The notes beneath the pieces were generated by a model, which saw only the letters and a program-made list of their open reading frames with translations, was not told the DNA's origin and did not search any database. From Berberis thunbergii (Eukaryota > Streptophyta > Magnoliopsida > Ranunculales > Berberidaceae), in NCBI GenBank assembly GCA_003290165.1, contig QNQO01000197.1, positions 1,082,001-1,146,000 of the forward strand: a stretch of DNA of 64,000 nucleotides, in the 5' to 3' direction. Positions 48,101 through 57,267 of the stretch are shown here, in pieces; the stretch's first letter is position 1, and every line of letters begins with the position of its first letter. Both the position numbers and the translations under genes were made by a program.

Positions 48101-51100
48101 TTTTCTCAACTTCAACCTCTTCAGCTGCAAAAAAAATAGTCAGAGTTAGTCTTAAAGTCTTACTTCGTTCAATATTTCACACAAGTTTATAGCAATAAAG
48201 CATATACCAAAAACAGAAAAGATATTTAAAACTGAATTCTTGGAATCAATGGAAGTAAATTAAATTGTCAAAGCCATAGCAAGTGTTGTGCCAATAATTC
48301 AATGAAATGAAAAGTTAAACACCTCTGGCTGCAGTTCAACACAATCAGCAAAATCAGCATCAAACTGAAGATCTTCAGCATTTCGCGGTCGAAGCCTAAC
48401 AGAAACACGAACTCTTGAAAGCTCTGTTGAAAACAAAAGCAGCAAGTATACATCCTTCAAAAAATTGTTTCTTTAATAGCACTTCACGCATAACGTATGT
48501 GCAAAAACAGAGTGGCACTTGAAAATTGTTACAGTGTGTGTATATAGCTGTCAATTAGGTTAATTGTAGAGATCCTAAATTGATATAGTTTCCTAGAATA
48601 ACCTCAATAGTTTGTATATAAATACATGCTATATTCTCAATACAATATATGAAATAAAGTATTCTCTTAATCTCTGAAATAAAGTATACAATATATGAAT
48701 TATCACGACTGGAGTAAGACTGTTCGTCTTTATTTACGAAGTATTGACAAAGATGACCATTTGACTAATGATCCTCCTGAGGATTCGCGGCAGACCTGGC
48801 TTAGGGAAGATGCTCGCTTGTTCCTTCAGATTCGGAATTCTATTGATAGTGAGGTAATTGGCTTGATCAATCACTGTGAATTTGTTAAAGAACTAATGGA
48901 TTATTTGGAATTTTTGTACTCTGGGAAAGGGAATCTCTCTCGCATGTATGAGGTTTGCCAAGCATTCTATCGTGTGGAAAAACAAGATCAGTCCCTTATC
49001 AACTACTTTATGGCATTCAAGAAAACGTATGAGGAGCTTAATATGTTGTTGCCATTTAGCCCTGATGTGAAGGTTCAGCAACGCCAACGGGAGCAAATGG
49101 CTATCATGAGCTTTCTCGCAGGGCTTTCTCCTGAATTTGATTCTGCTAAGGCCCAAATTCTTTCTGGGTCTGATATTTCCTCTTTACAAGATGTCTTTAG
49201 TCGTGTTCTCCGCACCGAGAGTACTCCCACTGTTCCGCTTAGTGGTGCTTTGATAAGTCGAAATAACAACTCTGCACCTGGGAGACCGTCTAATCACAGT
49301 GGACACAAAGGAGGCAGCTCACACGGGGTTGATACTCGCACGCAGGATTCTGAAAGTATTATTTGCAACTATTGTAAGAAGCCGGGCCATACCAAGTTTG
49401 ACTGTCGAAAGCTACAGTTTAAAAATCGGCAAAAACACTCAGCTCATGTTGCGATCACTAATGATGCCTCTGACAAATCAGTCCTTATCTCTGCTGATGA
49501 ATTTGCCAAGTTCTCCAAGTATCAGGAATCACTCAAGTCTTCCTCTCCGTCTGTCACTGCTATTGCCGATTCAGGTAAACCCGATGTTTGTCTTCTTTCA
49601 TCATCCTCCAAATGGGTCATTGATTCTGGTGCCACAGATCATATGACAGGTAATTCTAGTATATTTTCTTCTTTTCAATCCAATGCTTTTACTTCTACCG
49701 TCACTTTAGCCGATGGGTCACCATCTTGTGTTCGCGGGTCTGGCACCATCAATCCTACCCCCTCGCTATCTCTGTCCTCTGTCTTACATTTACCTAATTT
49801 ATCCTTTAATTTGCTCTCTGTAAGCCAGCTTACTCGTCATCTTAACTGTTGTGTCTCATTTTACCCTGATCATTGTTTATTTCAGGATCTTATGACGAAG
49901 AAGATTATTGGTAAAGGACATGAGTCTGGAGGCCTCTACATTCTTGATACATCGGTTCCGAGTTCTATTGCTTGCTCCAGTGTCGCGTCTCCTTTCGAGG
50001 CTCATTGTAGGTTGGGTCATCCGTCTCTCCCTCTACTCAAAAAGCTTGTCCTCAATATAATAAGGTGTCTTCGTTAAATTGTGAGTCCTGTCAGTTTGCC
50101 AAACATCATCGTCTTAGTTCGAGTCCTCGAGTCAATAAACGTGCTAGTGTTCCTTTTGAATTAGTTCATTCTGATGTTTGGGGTCCTTGTCCTATTTTGT
50201 CTAAAACTGGATTTCGGTATTTTGTTACATTTGTGGATGATTATTTTCGAGTTACTTGGTTATATTTGATGAAAAAACGATCTGAGTTGTTTTCTCTGTT
50301 TTGTGCGTTTTGTGCTGAAGTTAAAACGCAATTTAATGTTTCCATTCGAACCTTGCGAAGTGATAACGCTAAAGAATATACACAAGCTTTATTTCAGTCT
50401 TATATGACTCAGAATGGCATACTTCATGAAACTTCGTGTGTTGATACACCATCCCAAAATGGTGTGGCGGAACGTAAAAACAGACATCTTCTTGAAACAG
50501 CACGAGCTCTCTTATTTCAAATGCATGTTCCTAAACCTTTTTGGGCCGATGCAGTGTCTACAGCATGTTTTCTCATTAATCGCATGCCATCCTCTGTTCT
50601 TCATGGTGAGATACCTTACAAAATCCTTTTTCCTGATAAGTCATTGTTTCCTGTTGACCCGAAGATATTTGGTAGCACTTGTTTTGTTCGGGATGTTCGT
50701 CCACATGTCACTAAACTAGATCCCAAGTCTTTGAAATGTGTTTTCCTCGGTTATTCTCGTCTTCAGAAAGGTTATCGGTGTTATTGTCCCAATCTTAACA
50801 AATATCTGGTCTCCATTGATGTTACCTTCCTGGAAGACTCACCTTATTTTCCGTCTTCGCCCATTCCCACTCGCCAGGGGGAGAATGATGATTTGTTGGT
50901 CTATTCTATCACATCCTCAGCACCTGTCTCCGCACCAGCTCCTGTCTCGGACCCAGCTCCAGTCAAGCCTCCTATTATTCAGGTTTACTCCAGGCATCAA
51001 CCTCTTGATTCTTGTCCTGCACCTGCTCCTTCGTCATCGGATCCAGTCCCGAGCAATGATCTTCCTATTGCATTACGCAAAGGTAAACGCCAGTGTGCTT

Positions 51101-54100
51101 ATCCTATTTCTTCTTTTGTTTCTTATAATAATTTGTCGTCTTCCTCTTGTTCTTTTATTGCTTCCCTTGATTCTACCTCTATTCCTAAAACTGTTCATGA
51201 AGCCATTTCTCATCCTGGTTGGCATAATGCAATGATAGAGGAAATGAATGCTTTAGATGACAATGGTACTTGGGACTTGGTTGATTTACCCTCAGGAAAA
51301 AGGGCTATAGGTTGCAAATGGGTCTTCGCAGTTAAGGTCAATCCGGATGGGTCAGTTGCCCGATTGAAAGCACGTCTTGTCGCTAAGGGCTATGATCAAA
51401 CCTATGGGGTGGATTACTCTGACACTTTCTCTCCTGTTGCAAAGTTGACCTCTGTTCGGTTATTTATTTCCATGGCGGCTTCCCATAATTGGCCTTTACA
51501 TCAGCTTGATATCAAGAATGTTTTTCTTCATGGCGATCTTCAGGAGGAGGTGTATATGGCGCAACCTCCTGGTTTTGTTGCTCAGGGGGAGTCAGGGCGA
51601 GTTTGTCGTCTTCGAAAATCTTTATATGGTTTGAAACAGAGTCCTCGTGCTTGGTTTGGAAAGTTTAGTCAGGCTGTTGAGAAATTTGGTATGATGAAAA
51701 GCAAGTCTGACCATTCTGTATTCTACAAACGATCAGCAGCTGGTATCATTCTGTTAGTTGTGTATGTGGATGACATTGTCATTACTGGGAATGATACTAG
51801 AGGAATCTCATCTCTTAAATCTTTCCTTCATACTCAGTTTCACACGAAGGATTTGGGGGTGTTAAAGTATTTCTTAGGAGTTGAGGTCACTCGGAGTAAA
51901 CGAGGTATCTTTCTATCTCAGAGAAAGTATGTTCTTGACTTATTAACTGAGACAGGAAAATTGGGAGCAAAGCCTTGTAGTGCTCCAATGACTCCAAATG
52001 TGCAACTTACCGATGTTGGGGAACCATTTGCAGATCCTGAAAGATATCGAAGGTTGGTTGGGAAGTTGAATTACCTTACTGTGACTCGTCCAGATATTGC
52101 ATACTCAGTCAGTGTTGTCAGTCAGTTTCTGTCATCTCCGACAATTCATCATTGGGCAGCGTTAAAGCAAATTTTGGGTTACTTGAAAGGAGCACCAGGA
52201 CGAGGTATCGTGTATGAAAATCACGGGCACACTCATATTGAATGTTTCTCAGATGCTGATTGGGCAGGTTCCAAAATGGATAGAAGATCCACTTCAGGTT
52301 ATTGTATCTTTGTTGGTGGGAATTTGGTCTCATGGAAGAGTAAGAAGCAAACCGTTGTGTCACGATCCAGTGCAGAGTCTGAATATAGGGCTATGGCCCA
52401 GTCTGTGTGTGAGATAATGTGGATATATCAGCTCTTGACTGAAATAGGACTTAAAGCTACAATACCAGCGAAATTGTGGTGTGATAACCAAGCTGCTCTT
52501 CATATTGCTTCTAATCCTGTGTTTCATGAACGGACTAAGCACATTGAAATTGATTGTCATTTTATTCGTGAGAAAATTCAACAAGGCTTGATTTCTACTG
52601 GATATGTGAAAACTGGAGCACAACTTGGGGACATCTTCACGAAAGCCTTAAATGGGGTTCGGGTTGACTATCTTTGTAACAAGCTGGGCATGATCAACAT
52701 TTATGCTCCAGCTTGAGGGGGAGTGTTACAGTGTGTGTATATAGCTGTCAATTAGGTTAATTGTAGAGATCCTAAATTGATATAGTTTCCTAGAATAACC
52801 TCAATAGTTTGTATATAAATACATGCTATATTCTCAATACAATATATGAAATAAAGTATTCTCTTAATCTCTGCTTACAAAAATAATACATTCAGAATGA
52901 CTCATGAACAAATGGACGGAAATGGAAGTAGAAAACTGGGAGATAGTGACCTTAAGAATTTAAAACTTTTACACATTTAATCAACATTGTTAAAGTTGGG
53001 CATTGGCATTTTCAAGTGCAGATGACATGCGCATGTCAATTACTCAATGTTACTTAACTGTTCATTATGCATACCGAAAGAGTTTCCAACTATTACAGTA
53101 TAGCTTATAACTACATGTCAGCCTCCAAGAACTAAATTGTACAGTCCAATGTTCGACAGCACAAGATGACATAGAATTAAATTCTACAGCCAAATGTTTA
53201 ACGTCATAAGAAGACATGGAACTAGTGCTAAGTAGTAATGTGGGGCAAGAAAACAAAATGAATGCAGCCAATGAGGTGGGCACCCGATAAATTTTGAAAG
53301 AAATAAAGAAAAAAATAATATATATATATATATATACACAGCAGTGAATTGAAACAAGGACAAACGCATTAAAGTTGATATATGATAACCAACACAGGTT
53401 ATGCGTACAGTTAGAAAAATTAGCATTTTGAACTTAGAGTTCCTCCTCATGAATGTGTTTAGAGATTTTCAAGAGAAAACACAAATTCAACAAATTAGGG
53501 GTTTTAAGTTCATCTTCTTTTCCTTCAAGTTGTAATAGTGCTAACCAAAGGAATGTGACTGACAAGGTGAACATCCTACCAATTTTGAACGAATAACTTA
53601 GCAGCAACGAATTGAAACAAGCACAATGTCACAATCCTAGTCATGTGACAATGTGATACCAATTGTCATAAACCAACCAACTCTCCCAAAAGTCTAAGCT
53701 GTCCAGGAGGGGAAGGTTAATTACCTGACTAGGATTGTGGCACACAAACACATGAGATTTGATCCATAATAGCCAATACAGGTTCTGGGTACTGTTCCAT
53801 ATCTCTAGATAAAAATTAGGGCTTCCAACTTAGAGTTCCTTCACAAAAATGCATTTAGCGCTTTTCAAGAAAACACAAGAATGGGTGTAGTTAAACAAAT
53901 TGGAGCTTTCAATTCCATCTTCTTTCCATTAATTTCAAGATTTGGGGCCACAGAAATTGAAGTCTGGGGTGCCAATTTGTGCTAAAGATGGTCAAGAAAC
54001 TATCTTTATCACTCAAAACATCATAATAAGCCTAAAACAAGAACAGAGAGAAATTAAAAAAGGAACCTGGGTCATCTGAAGTGGAGGAAGATCTTGAATG

Positions 54101-54271
54101 GGGAGTGACAGAGCGTCTTGAAGACGGGACCTTAGAGCGAGCTGGAGGGTGGCCTAAGTTGCCACCACCATTGATGCTGTTTCTGAGATTCGAAGAAGAC
54201 GAGTGAAGGGTCTGTCGTTCTGAACGAAGAGATCTAGAGAGAGAGCTGGTCGACAACGACGCCATCTTCAT
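24330..54271 (-). CDS. armadillo-repeat kinesin, KIN-UC/ARK1 (MRH2) type, with in-frame TGA
   Basis: Minus-strand exons: 54067-54271, 48323-48423, 48002-48124, 47497-47682, 46716-46937, 46440-46599, 44282-44431, 41494-41582, 40185-40397, 37614-37640, 37032-37166, 35875-36054, 34496-34621, 34280-34405, 34047-34172, 30482-30610, 30262-30400, 30076-30168, 29240-29365, 26267-26392, 25909-26052, 25686-25814, 24330-24487. All have GT-AG borders and every phase joins, giving 1071 codons including the stop. Order: Ser-rich tail, motor (about 70-412), coiled coil, armadillo repeats. The coiled-coil start [12 protein letters not shown] and the [13 protein letters not shown] linker match the KIN-UC/ARK1/MRH2 group, ungrouped kinesins that act with microtubules in root-hair growth. 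Codon 412, the last of exon 8, is TGA where Arg is expected; all later exons stay open. Either the allele is truncated at 411 residues or the base is wrong. The start could be either of the two Met codons in MKMAS. Confidence 0.88.
26747..27389 (-). mobile_element. hAT-type MITE, copy 1 (643 bp), in kinesin intron 19
   Basis: Ends are CAGTGTTCTAAAAATCG and, inverted, CAATGTTCTAAAAATCG. The flanks carry the exact 8-bp repeat ATGGGAGG (26739-26746, 27390-27397). Both subterminal regions are GC-rich and full of CGCCTAG/CGCCCAGA motifs, likely transposase-binding repeats; the middle is AT-rich. It is the same family as 42556-43234 but reversed. No coding capacity. Confidence 0.9.
27421..27922. 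mobile_element. inverted-repeat element with CCAAGGATGCAC ends, intron 19
   Basis: CCAAGGATGCAC at 27421 and GTGCATCCTTGG ending near 27922 are perfect inverted ends. Inside, CGGACACGACACG and GTGTCGGATACATGTCGG-type motifs repeat in inverted order. It lies next to hAT MITE copy 1. No clean target duplication seen, so the superfamily is not assigned. Confidence 0.55.
32231..32574 (-). mobile_element. complete TRIM retrotransposon (344 bp) in kinesin intron 15
   Basis: Two 74-bp direct repeats (32231-32304 and 32501-32574), differing at about two positions, start TGTTATGAACC and end GATCGTAACA in the plus reading. Both flanks carry GAATT (32226-32230, 32575-32579), a 5-bp target duplication. 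On the minus strand the LTR is followed two bases later by TGGTATCAGAGC (32487-32498), complementary to the 3' end of initiator tRNA-Met. A purine run GGAAATGTGGGGCAA (32305-32319) precedes the other LTR. The 196-bp interior has no coding capacity. These are all the parts of a terminal-repeat retrotransposon in miniature, so it must have moved with help from an autonomous element. Confidence 0.9.
34047..34621 (-). repeat. three tandem 126-bp coiled-coil exons (exons 13-15)
   Basis: Exons 34496-34621, 34280-34405 and 34047-34172 are each exactly 126 bp, phase 0 on both sides, and encode aligned 42-residue blocks. They begin [28 protein letters not shown] and [14 protein letters not shown] and end [18 protein letters not shown] and GNEDLLSEK. 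The first two share about 20 of 42 positions by eye. The short introns between them (about 90-107 bp) do not look alike. As I recall the Arabidopsis protein, it has one such block in this place, so two extra copies would lengthen the coiled coil by 84 residues while keeping its frame. Confidence 0.8.
35000..35280. mobile_element. Tourist-type (PIF/Harbinger) MITE, 281 bp, intron 12
   Basis: The ends GACTGTGTTTGATTC and, inverted, GGCTGTGTTTGGTTC are flanked by TTA on both sides (34997-34999, 35281-35283). The TTA duplication and the G-G-x-x-TGTTTGG terminus are the Tourist pattern. Confidence 0.85.
36600..36885. mobile_element. MITE-like inverted repeat, intron 11
   Basis: CACTTCAGACTTTAAGACCC then AGATACTTT (about 36610) pairs with the inverse of AAGTATCTGGGTCCTGAAGT then CTTAAGTGG (about 36840-36870). 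Arms are about 30 bp and imperfect. Target duplication not resolved. A related sequence (AACTTGGGTCCTTGAA) occurs near 59163. Confidence 0.45.
38396..38749. mobile_element. Tourist-type MITE, 354 bp, intron 9
   Basis: The ends GGGTGTGCTTGAAAGTC and, inverted, GGGTGTGTTTGATAGCC sit between TTA repeats (38393-38395, 38750-38752). The interior has repeated TTTTCC/GGAAAA motifs. No coding capacity. Confidence 0.85.
38848..39332. mobile_element. hAT-like non-autonomous element, 485 bp, intron 9
   Basis: Flanked by an exact 8-bp duplication CATGGTTG (38840-38847, 39333-39340). The ends start CTATGCACTTAAATCGAAAA and, inverted, CTATGTTATTAATGCATCGA. Subterminal regions are rich in ATTAATCG/CGATTAAT motifs in both orientations. 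The 8-bp duplication points to hAT; the terminal repeat itself is short and imperfect. Confidence 0.7.
41494..41496 (-). other. in-frame TGA as last codon of kinesin exon 8
   Basis: Exon 8 (41582 to 41494) carries one base over from exon 7 and ends ...TTT GGG CAA TGA, directly followed by the donor GTAAG. Exon 9 starts in phase 0 with GCT ATG AAA GTA. The family reads F-G-Q-R-A-M here, so the Arg codon is replaced by a stop. CGA to TGA is a single C-to-T change at a CpG. No other GT near the exon end would keep the frame. Confidence 0.85.
41494..48423 (-). CDS. kinesin motor-domain exons 2-8
   Basis: Motor motifs appear in order: [17 protein letters not shown] (first strand), the P-loop [19 protein letters not shown] (exon 4), switch [13 protein letters not shown] (exon 5), switch [18 protein letters not shown] (exon 6), then [18 protein letters not shown] and [19 protein letters not shown] (exon 7, microtubule-binding loop 12/helix 4-5 region), and [20 protein letters not shown] then STIMFGQ (exon 8). 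All nucleotide-binding residues usual for an active kinesin are present. The only defect seen is the TGA after FGQ. Confidence 0.9.
42556..43234 (+). mobile_element. hAT-type MITE, copy 2 (679 bp), in kinesin intron 7
   Basis: Starts CAGTGTTCTAAAAATTGG and ends CGATTTTTAGAACACTG, flanked by the exact 8-bp duplication CTTGAACC (42548-42555, 43235-43242). The interior matches the reverse complement of copy 1 through the AT-rich middle and the CGCCTAG-rich subterminal blocks. Confidence 0.92.
43308..43611. mobile_element. Tourist-type MITE, 304 bp, intron 7
   Basis: Starts GGGGGTGTTTGGCAAC and ends, inverted, GGAGGCGTTTTAGAAGC, with TAA on both sides (43305-43307, 43612-43614). It sits only 65 bp from the second hAT MITE. 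Confidence 0.7.
48527..48676 (+). repeat. left Copia LTR, last bases lost
   Basis: Identical to 52724-52873. The final CTTACA of the intact LTR is missing. The next 23 bases are two copied LTR pieces (AAATAAAGTAT and ACAATATATGAA). Confidence 0.9.
48695..52716 (+). pseudogene. Copia gag-pol, start lost and one frameshift
   Basis: Two long frames, 48695-50077 and 50065-52716, are one polyprotein broken by a single-base frameshift near 50050. Domains in order: gag from mid-domain ([18 protein letters not shown]); CCHC knuckle [14 protein letters not shown] (about 49364); protease [13 protein letters not shown] (about 49613); the pre-integrase zinc motif broken by the frameshift; integrase core with [15 protein letters not shown] and [13 protein letters not shown]; reverse transcriptase with KARLVAKGY and [11 protein letters not shown] (about 51756); RNase H with [29 protein letters not shown] and [13 protein letters not shown]. 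Apart from the lost gag start and the frameshift it is open to the natural stop near the polypurine tract. The first Met in the frame is not the original start. Confidence 0.93.
52724..52879 (+). repeat. right Copia LTR, complete (156 bp)
   Basis: Runs TGTTACAG to CTTACA and includes GTATATAAATACATGC, a likely TATA region. Preceded by the polypurine tract and followed by AAAAT. Confidence 0.92.
53655..53742 (-). repeat. TRIM-related LTR remnant with PBS, intron 1
   Basis: TGTCATAAACCAACCAACTC begins a segment closely similar to the TRIM LTR at 32501-32574. It is immediately preceded by TGATACCAAT, the reverse of the tRNA-Met PBS core. The other LTR is missing or reduced to a few bases, so this is a partly deleted relative. 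Confidence 0.6.
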
Positions 54272-54878
54272 TCACACACTCTGATTTGAATAAAATATCA
54301 AAGTGGGTTTAGAAGAGAGAAGAGAGAAGAGAAAAATGTGAGAACGGAAGAAACTTGGAGAGATTCAAGAAGTGAAGAGAGGAGAAATGGAGATGTGAAG
54401 AGAGATGCATAAGAAGAAAATCCATGGAGGGAGGCAGAAGTGTGAATAGTGGTGGGTAATTGTTGAGGCCGGCACGATCTTCTAATGCAAACAAAATATT
54501 AAAAATTTCAAATATCAAAATCAGAGACCACTTCCCGCCTGGTTTTTTTTTTTTTTTTTTTTTTTTTACTTTGACATAGAAAATATGGCTTATAGCCTTG
54601 AACGATTCTAGCTGGCTTGGGTCGAGCGCCTGGGAGGCTCTTTGGCACGTGCCAAGGTGGGTGTCTTGCACGTGCCCGACCAAAGTTTCAAAAAAAAAAA
54701 AAAAAAAAAAGCAGGAAATGAATTTGAATTTCCTTGCTGAAATTTAAGAGGGAGGGAGGGATAAAAAAACAGAGAAAATCAGAGTGGGAAAACAGAGAGA
54801 AAAGGAAAACCTCTCTCCTTCCTTCTTCTTTACTTATTAAATAAGTTGTTGTTGAAGTTATGATCAAAAGTTGAGAAA

Positions 54879-55006
54879 TGAAGTCTTTGAGAAGAGGTGA
54901 GATTGTGAAGAAGGCAATGTGGCTTTACCCAAAGGTTTCAAGTTTCAGTCCCTCTGAGAGATGGGGTCACTCAACTTGTTGCTACAATGGAGTTGTTTGT
55001 TTACAG
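54879..55006 (+). pseudogene. captured Kelch-repeat protein 5' fragment
   Basis: An ATG at 54879 opens MKSLRRGEIVKKAMWLYPKV, followed by SSFSPSERWGHSTCCYNGVV. The W-L-Y-P-K-V...F-(S/N)-P-S-E-R-W-G-H-(S/T)...Y-N-G pattern is the start of plant Kelch-repeat proteins. Homology stops near 55006, before the first complete Kelch blade, and an unrelated stretch follows. It is therefore a captured exon fragment, not a gene. Confidence 0.65.
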
Positions 55007-55073
55007 ATCAGTGCTGGATATGTTACAGATCAATACTGACACCGCAGAGATCAACTCAAAAAAAAAGAAATCA

Positions 55074-55352
55074 GGCCGAAACTGAAGAGGTAATTGCAAG
55101 AGCTATTTTGGACATTGCATCCGCCTCAAAGTTGAGGACCGCTGCTGTAAGACAAAGAAGTGAGTAGTTTTCGATATCCAGTTGTATCAATGCATTGGAT
55201 GAATTGCAAGGGATCAATGACAACCTTTATTATCCTGCTGTGGATTTATTCGACAAACCGAATGCAAGAGAGACTTTTATGTCTCTCAAAGTTGAGAAAC
55301 GGTTGGTTTGGCTGAAGAGAAAATTAACTTCTCCCCTTATTCCCTCAGCATA
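55074..55352 (+). pseudogene. second captured fragment, unrecognised
   Basis: Two open stretches read RNQAETEEVIARAILDIASA (from about 55074) and CINALDELQGINDNLYYPAV then LFDKPNARETFMSLKVEKRL (about 55185-55310), separated by a stop; the second ends with TAA at 55350. The composition is clearly protein-like. It faintly resembles the C-terminal tail of Myb/SANT-like plant proteins, but I do not claim a family. Confidence 0.45.
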
Positions 55353-56008
55353 AAGTAGTTTTTTTTTAATCTTCTTTTGTAATTAGCATATGGTTAACAT
55401 TTCTAGGTTCTCATCTTAGTTATAGTTCTTCAGTTCAGAATTATGATAGTGACCAGATTACTAGCTAGAAAAATCATGAAATCTCAACAGGATGTTACTA
55501 GAAAGCTTTTGTAATTTTTGCAGTGAATTCTAGAGTTCAAAACTGGTACTAGATTCAAAGCAAATGATAACAAAGCAAATGATTCAAAGCAAATGATAAA
55601 AATGTTTTTTTGTGTGAAAATGGATGTGTTTTAAGAAAATTCTGTAAATACTTACTTAGGATGCTAAGTGGTAACAATGATGTAGGTCTGGACATGATTT
55701 GGTATCCCTATTGAGTCAATGATGTAATCTTAGTTTGAACAACACTTCTCCACTACAAAATTCCCCTATCAAATACATATTTGTCAGAAATGCAGTTGAA
55801 AGAGCATTGCAGTATGTAAAAATTGGTTTGTTAGATGTGATAAAAATTGATTTTAAGGTTTGCAGTTGAGAACAATTGATATTGGGAGGTAAATTTAGCT
55901 TTCCAAAATGGAAGTTTTGCACACATAAAAAGGAATGTTTTGTTGCCTTGTGCATGTTGTAGAAATGTGTGTCGTTCAGACTGATTCGATGTGGTTCTAC
56001 GATGAATT

Positions 56009-56162
56009 TAAAGTTCATGGTTCCTTACTGATACATGAAAAGAAATGCAGAGAATTAGCAAGTTCCTGGTTCCTCACTGATACATGGAAAGAAATGCAGA
56101 GAATTAGCAAGCGGAGGATTAGCAAGTTCCTAGTTCCTCGCTGATACAGGGAAATAAATGCA
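56009..56162. repeat. tandem repeat of about 60 bp inside the Pack-MULE
   Basis: The block GGTTCCT(T/C)ACTGATACATG, then GAAAAGAAATGCAGAGAATT, then AGCAAG is repeated two and a half times with small changes. Confidence 0.75.
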
Positions 56163-56513
56163 GTTGCAGATGTGCTGGTTATTAACTTCACATGAGAACT
56201 CGTTAGTAAAAGAAATTCATCAACCCTTAGAAAGTCAAAACTTCATTAAATCTTTCACAACTGTACGACCAATTCACCTAAAGATGAAAGGAAAAAAAAA
56301 AGACACAACATACTTAAAGCCAACTGCAAATGCAATTAACTTGAAGTTTCCTTGCCCATGATATGATCTCCATTGCTCCGCATCTGGTCTGGGGACCATA
56401 GAAGAGCTTGCATTCTTTAGCCACCTGAAGTTTATGGGTTGCAGAACCCCTACTATACCGAACTAGGATTCACATCTATACACAAAACCCCACATCACAT
56501 GGATGTTTACTTA

Positions 56514-57267
56514 GGCTCCTCTCTCAAGTTGAAGCCTCTTCACCTCCTGGCCTTGATCAACGTTCTTGGGCTGGTTGTGCACAGACTCGAATGCATGAAT
56601 GCACACATTTGAGAAACCCGTCATCGCCTGCATTGTGTTCGGCAACCTTATTCGCAAGTTGTTTAATGTCATAGACCTAGTTACATTCACCATCTTCTCA
56701 TGCCTGGTCTTCTCCTCTTCCGCTTTGGCTTTAAAGATATCAACCTTTGCTCTTTTCTGCAACAGGGTTCCGGAGCTTCCTAGATCCTGGAGTATCAGGC
56801 ATCCCATAAGGCCCATATTTACACTCCAATGATCAAAGCTCAATAGTCTTCTTTTCTAGCTCTTTAAATGCAGCCTCTGATTTCTTCTTTTGCTTTTGCT
56901 CTTCTGCTTGTTGAACTACAATGGCATGGATTACAGTTAAGAAGCTCTTAATCCCTTCTGACACTGCTTTATCTGGAATTCTATCAAGTGCTTGTTACCC
57001 CTCCTCACACAGAGAATATATTGCAGAGTTCTGTCTTGCTTTAGTTAGTTGTTCACTGTTGAATTGGAACAGACTGAGGCGGAGCCATCCCGTCAGGGAG
57101 TGGATGTAGTCTCTCTGCACTTTGACAAGGTCACAGAACGAGAGGTACCATTGGTGGACCTCAAGCTCAAGTTGAAGAGTTGATTGGTGGTGGATCTCAG
57201 AGGTGGCATCAGTTGATGGGGTGGTGTTGTTAAGGACAATGCAGCAGAATACTACTAAGAAATTCAA
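56514..57267 (-). pseudogene. captured DUF632 (NRG2-like) protein fragment
   Basis: Read from 57267 down: EIHHQSTLQLELEVHQWYLS with FCDLVKVQRDYIHSLTGWLR, then YSLCEE and a stop, [40 protein letters not shown], another stop, SLECKYGPYGMPDTPGSRKL, and KRAKVDIFKAKAEEEKTRHE with MVNVTRSMTLNNLRIRLPN, MQAMTGFSNVCIHAFESV. This is the C-terminal part of plant DUF630/DUF632 proteins (Nitrate Regulatory Gene 2 type). At least two stops break it. The intron positions of a parent gene cannot be judged. Confidence 0.8.

Larger units (their letters stand above)
48527..52879 (+). mobile_element. Copia LTR retrotransposon (4.35 kb), recent, antisense in kinesin intron 1
   Basis: LTRs start TGTTACAGTGTG; the right one ends CTGCTTACA. 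The 5-bp duplication AAAAT flanks it (48522-48526, 52880-52884). The LTRs (150 bp shared, right LTR 156 bp) are identical over the shared length, so the insertion is recent. A polypurine tract TTGAGGGGGAG (52713-52723) adjoins the right LTR. The left LTR lacks its last six bases, and the PBS and gag start are gone. In their place is filler copied from the LTR, then coding sequence in mid-gag. The element ends 103 bp upstream of the acceptor of kinesin exon 2. Confidence 0.95.

Noticed and set aside
50738..51235. 165-residue hydrophobic frame within the Copia
   Set aside because: It is a shadow in another frame of the integrase/RT region of the intact pol frame.
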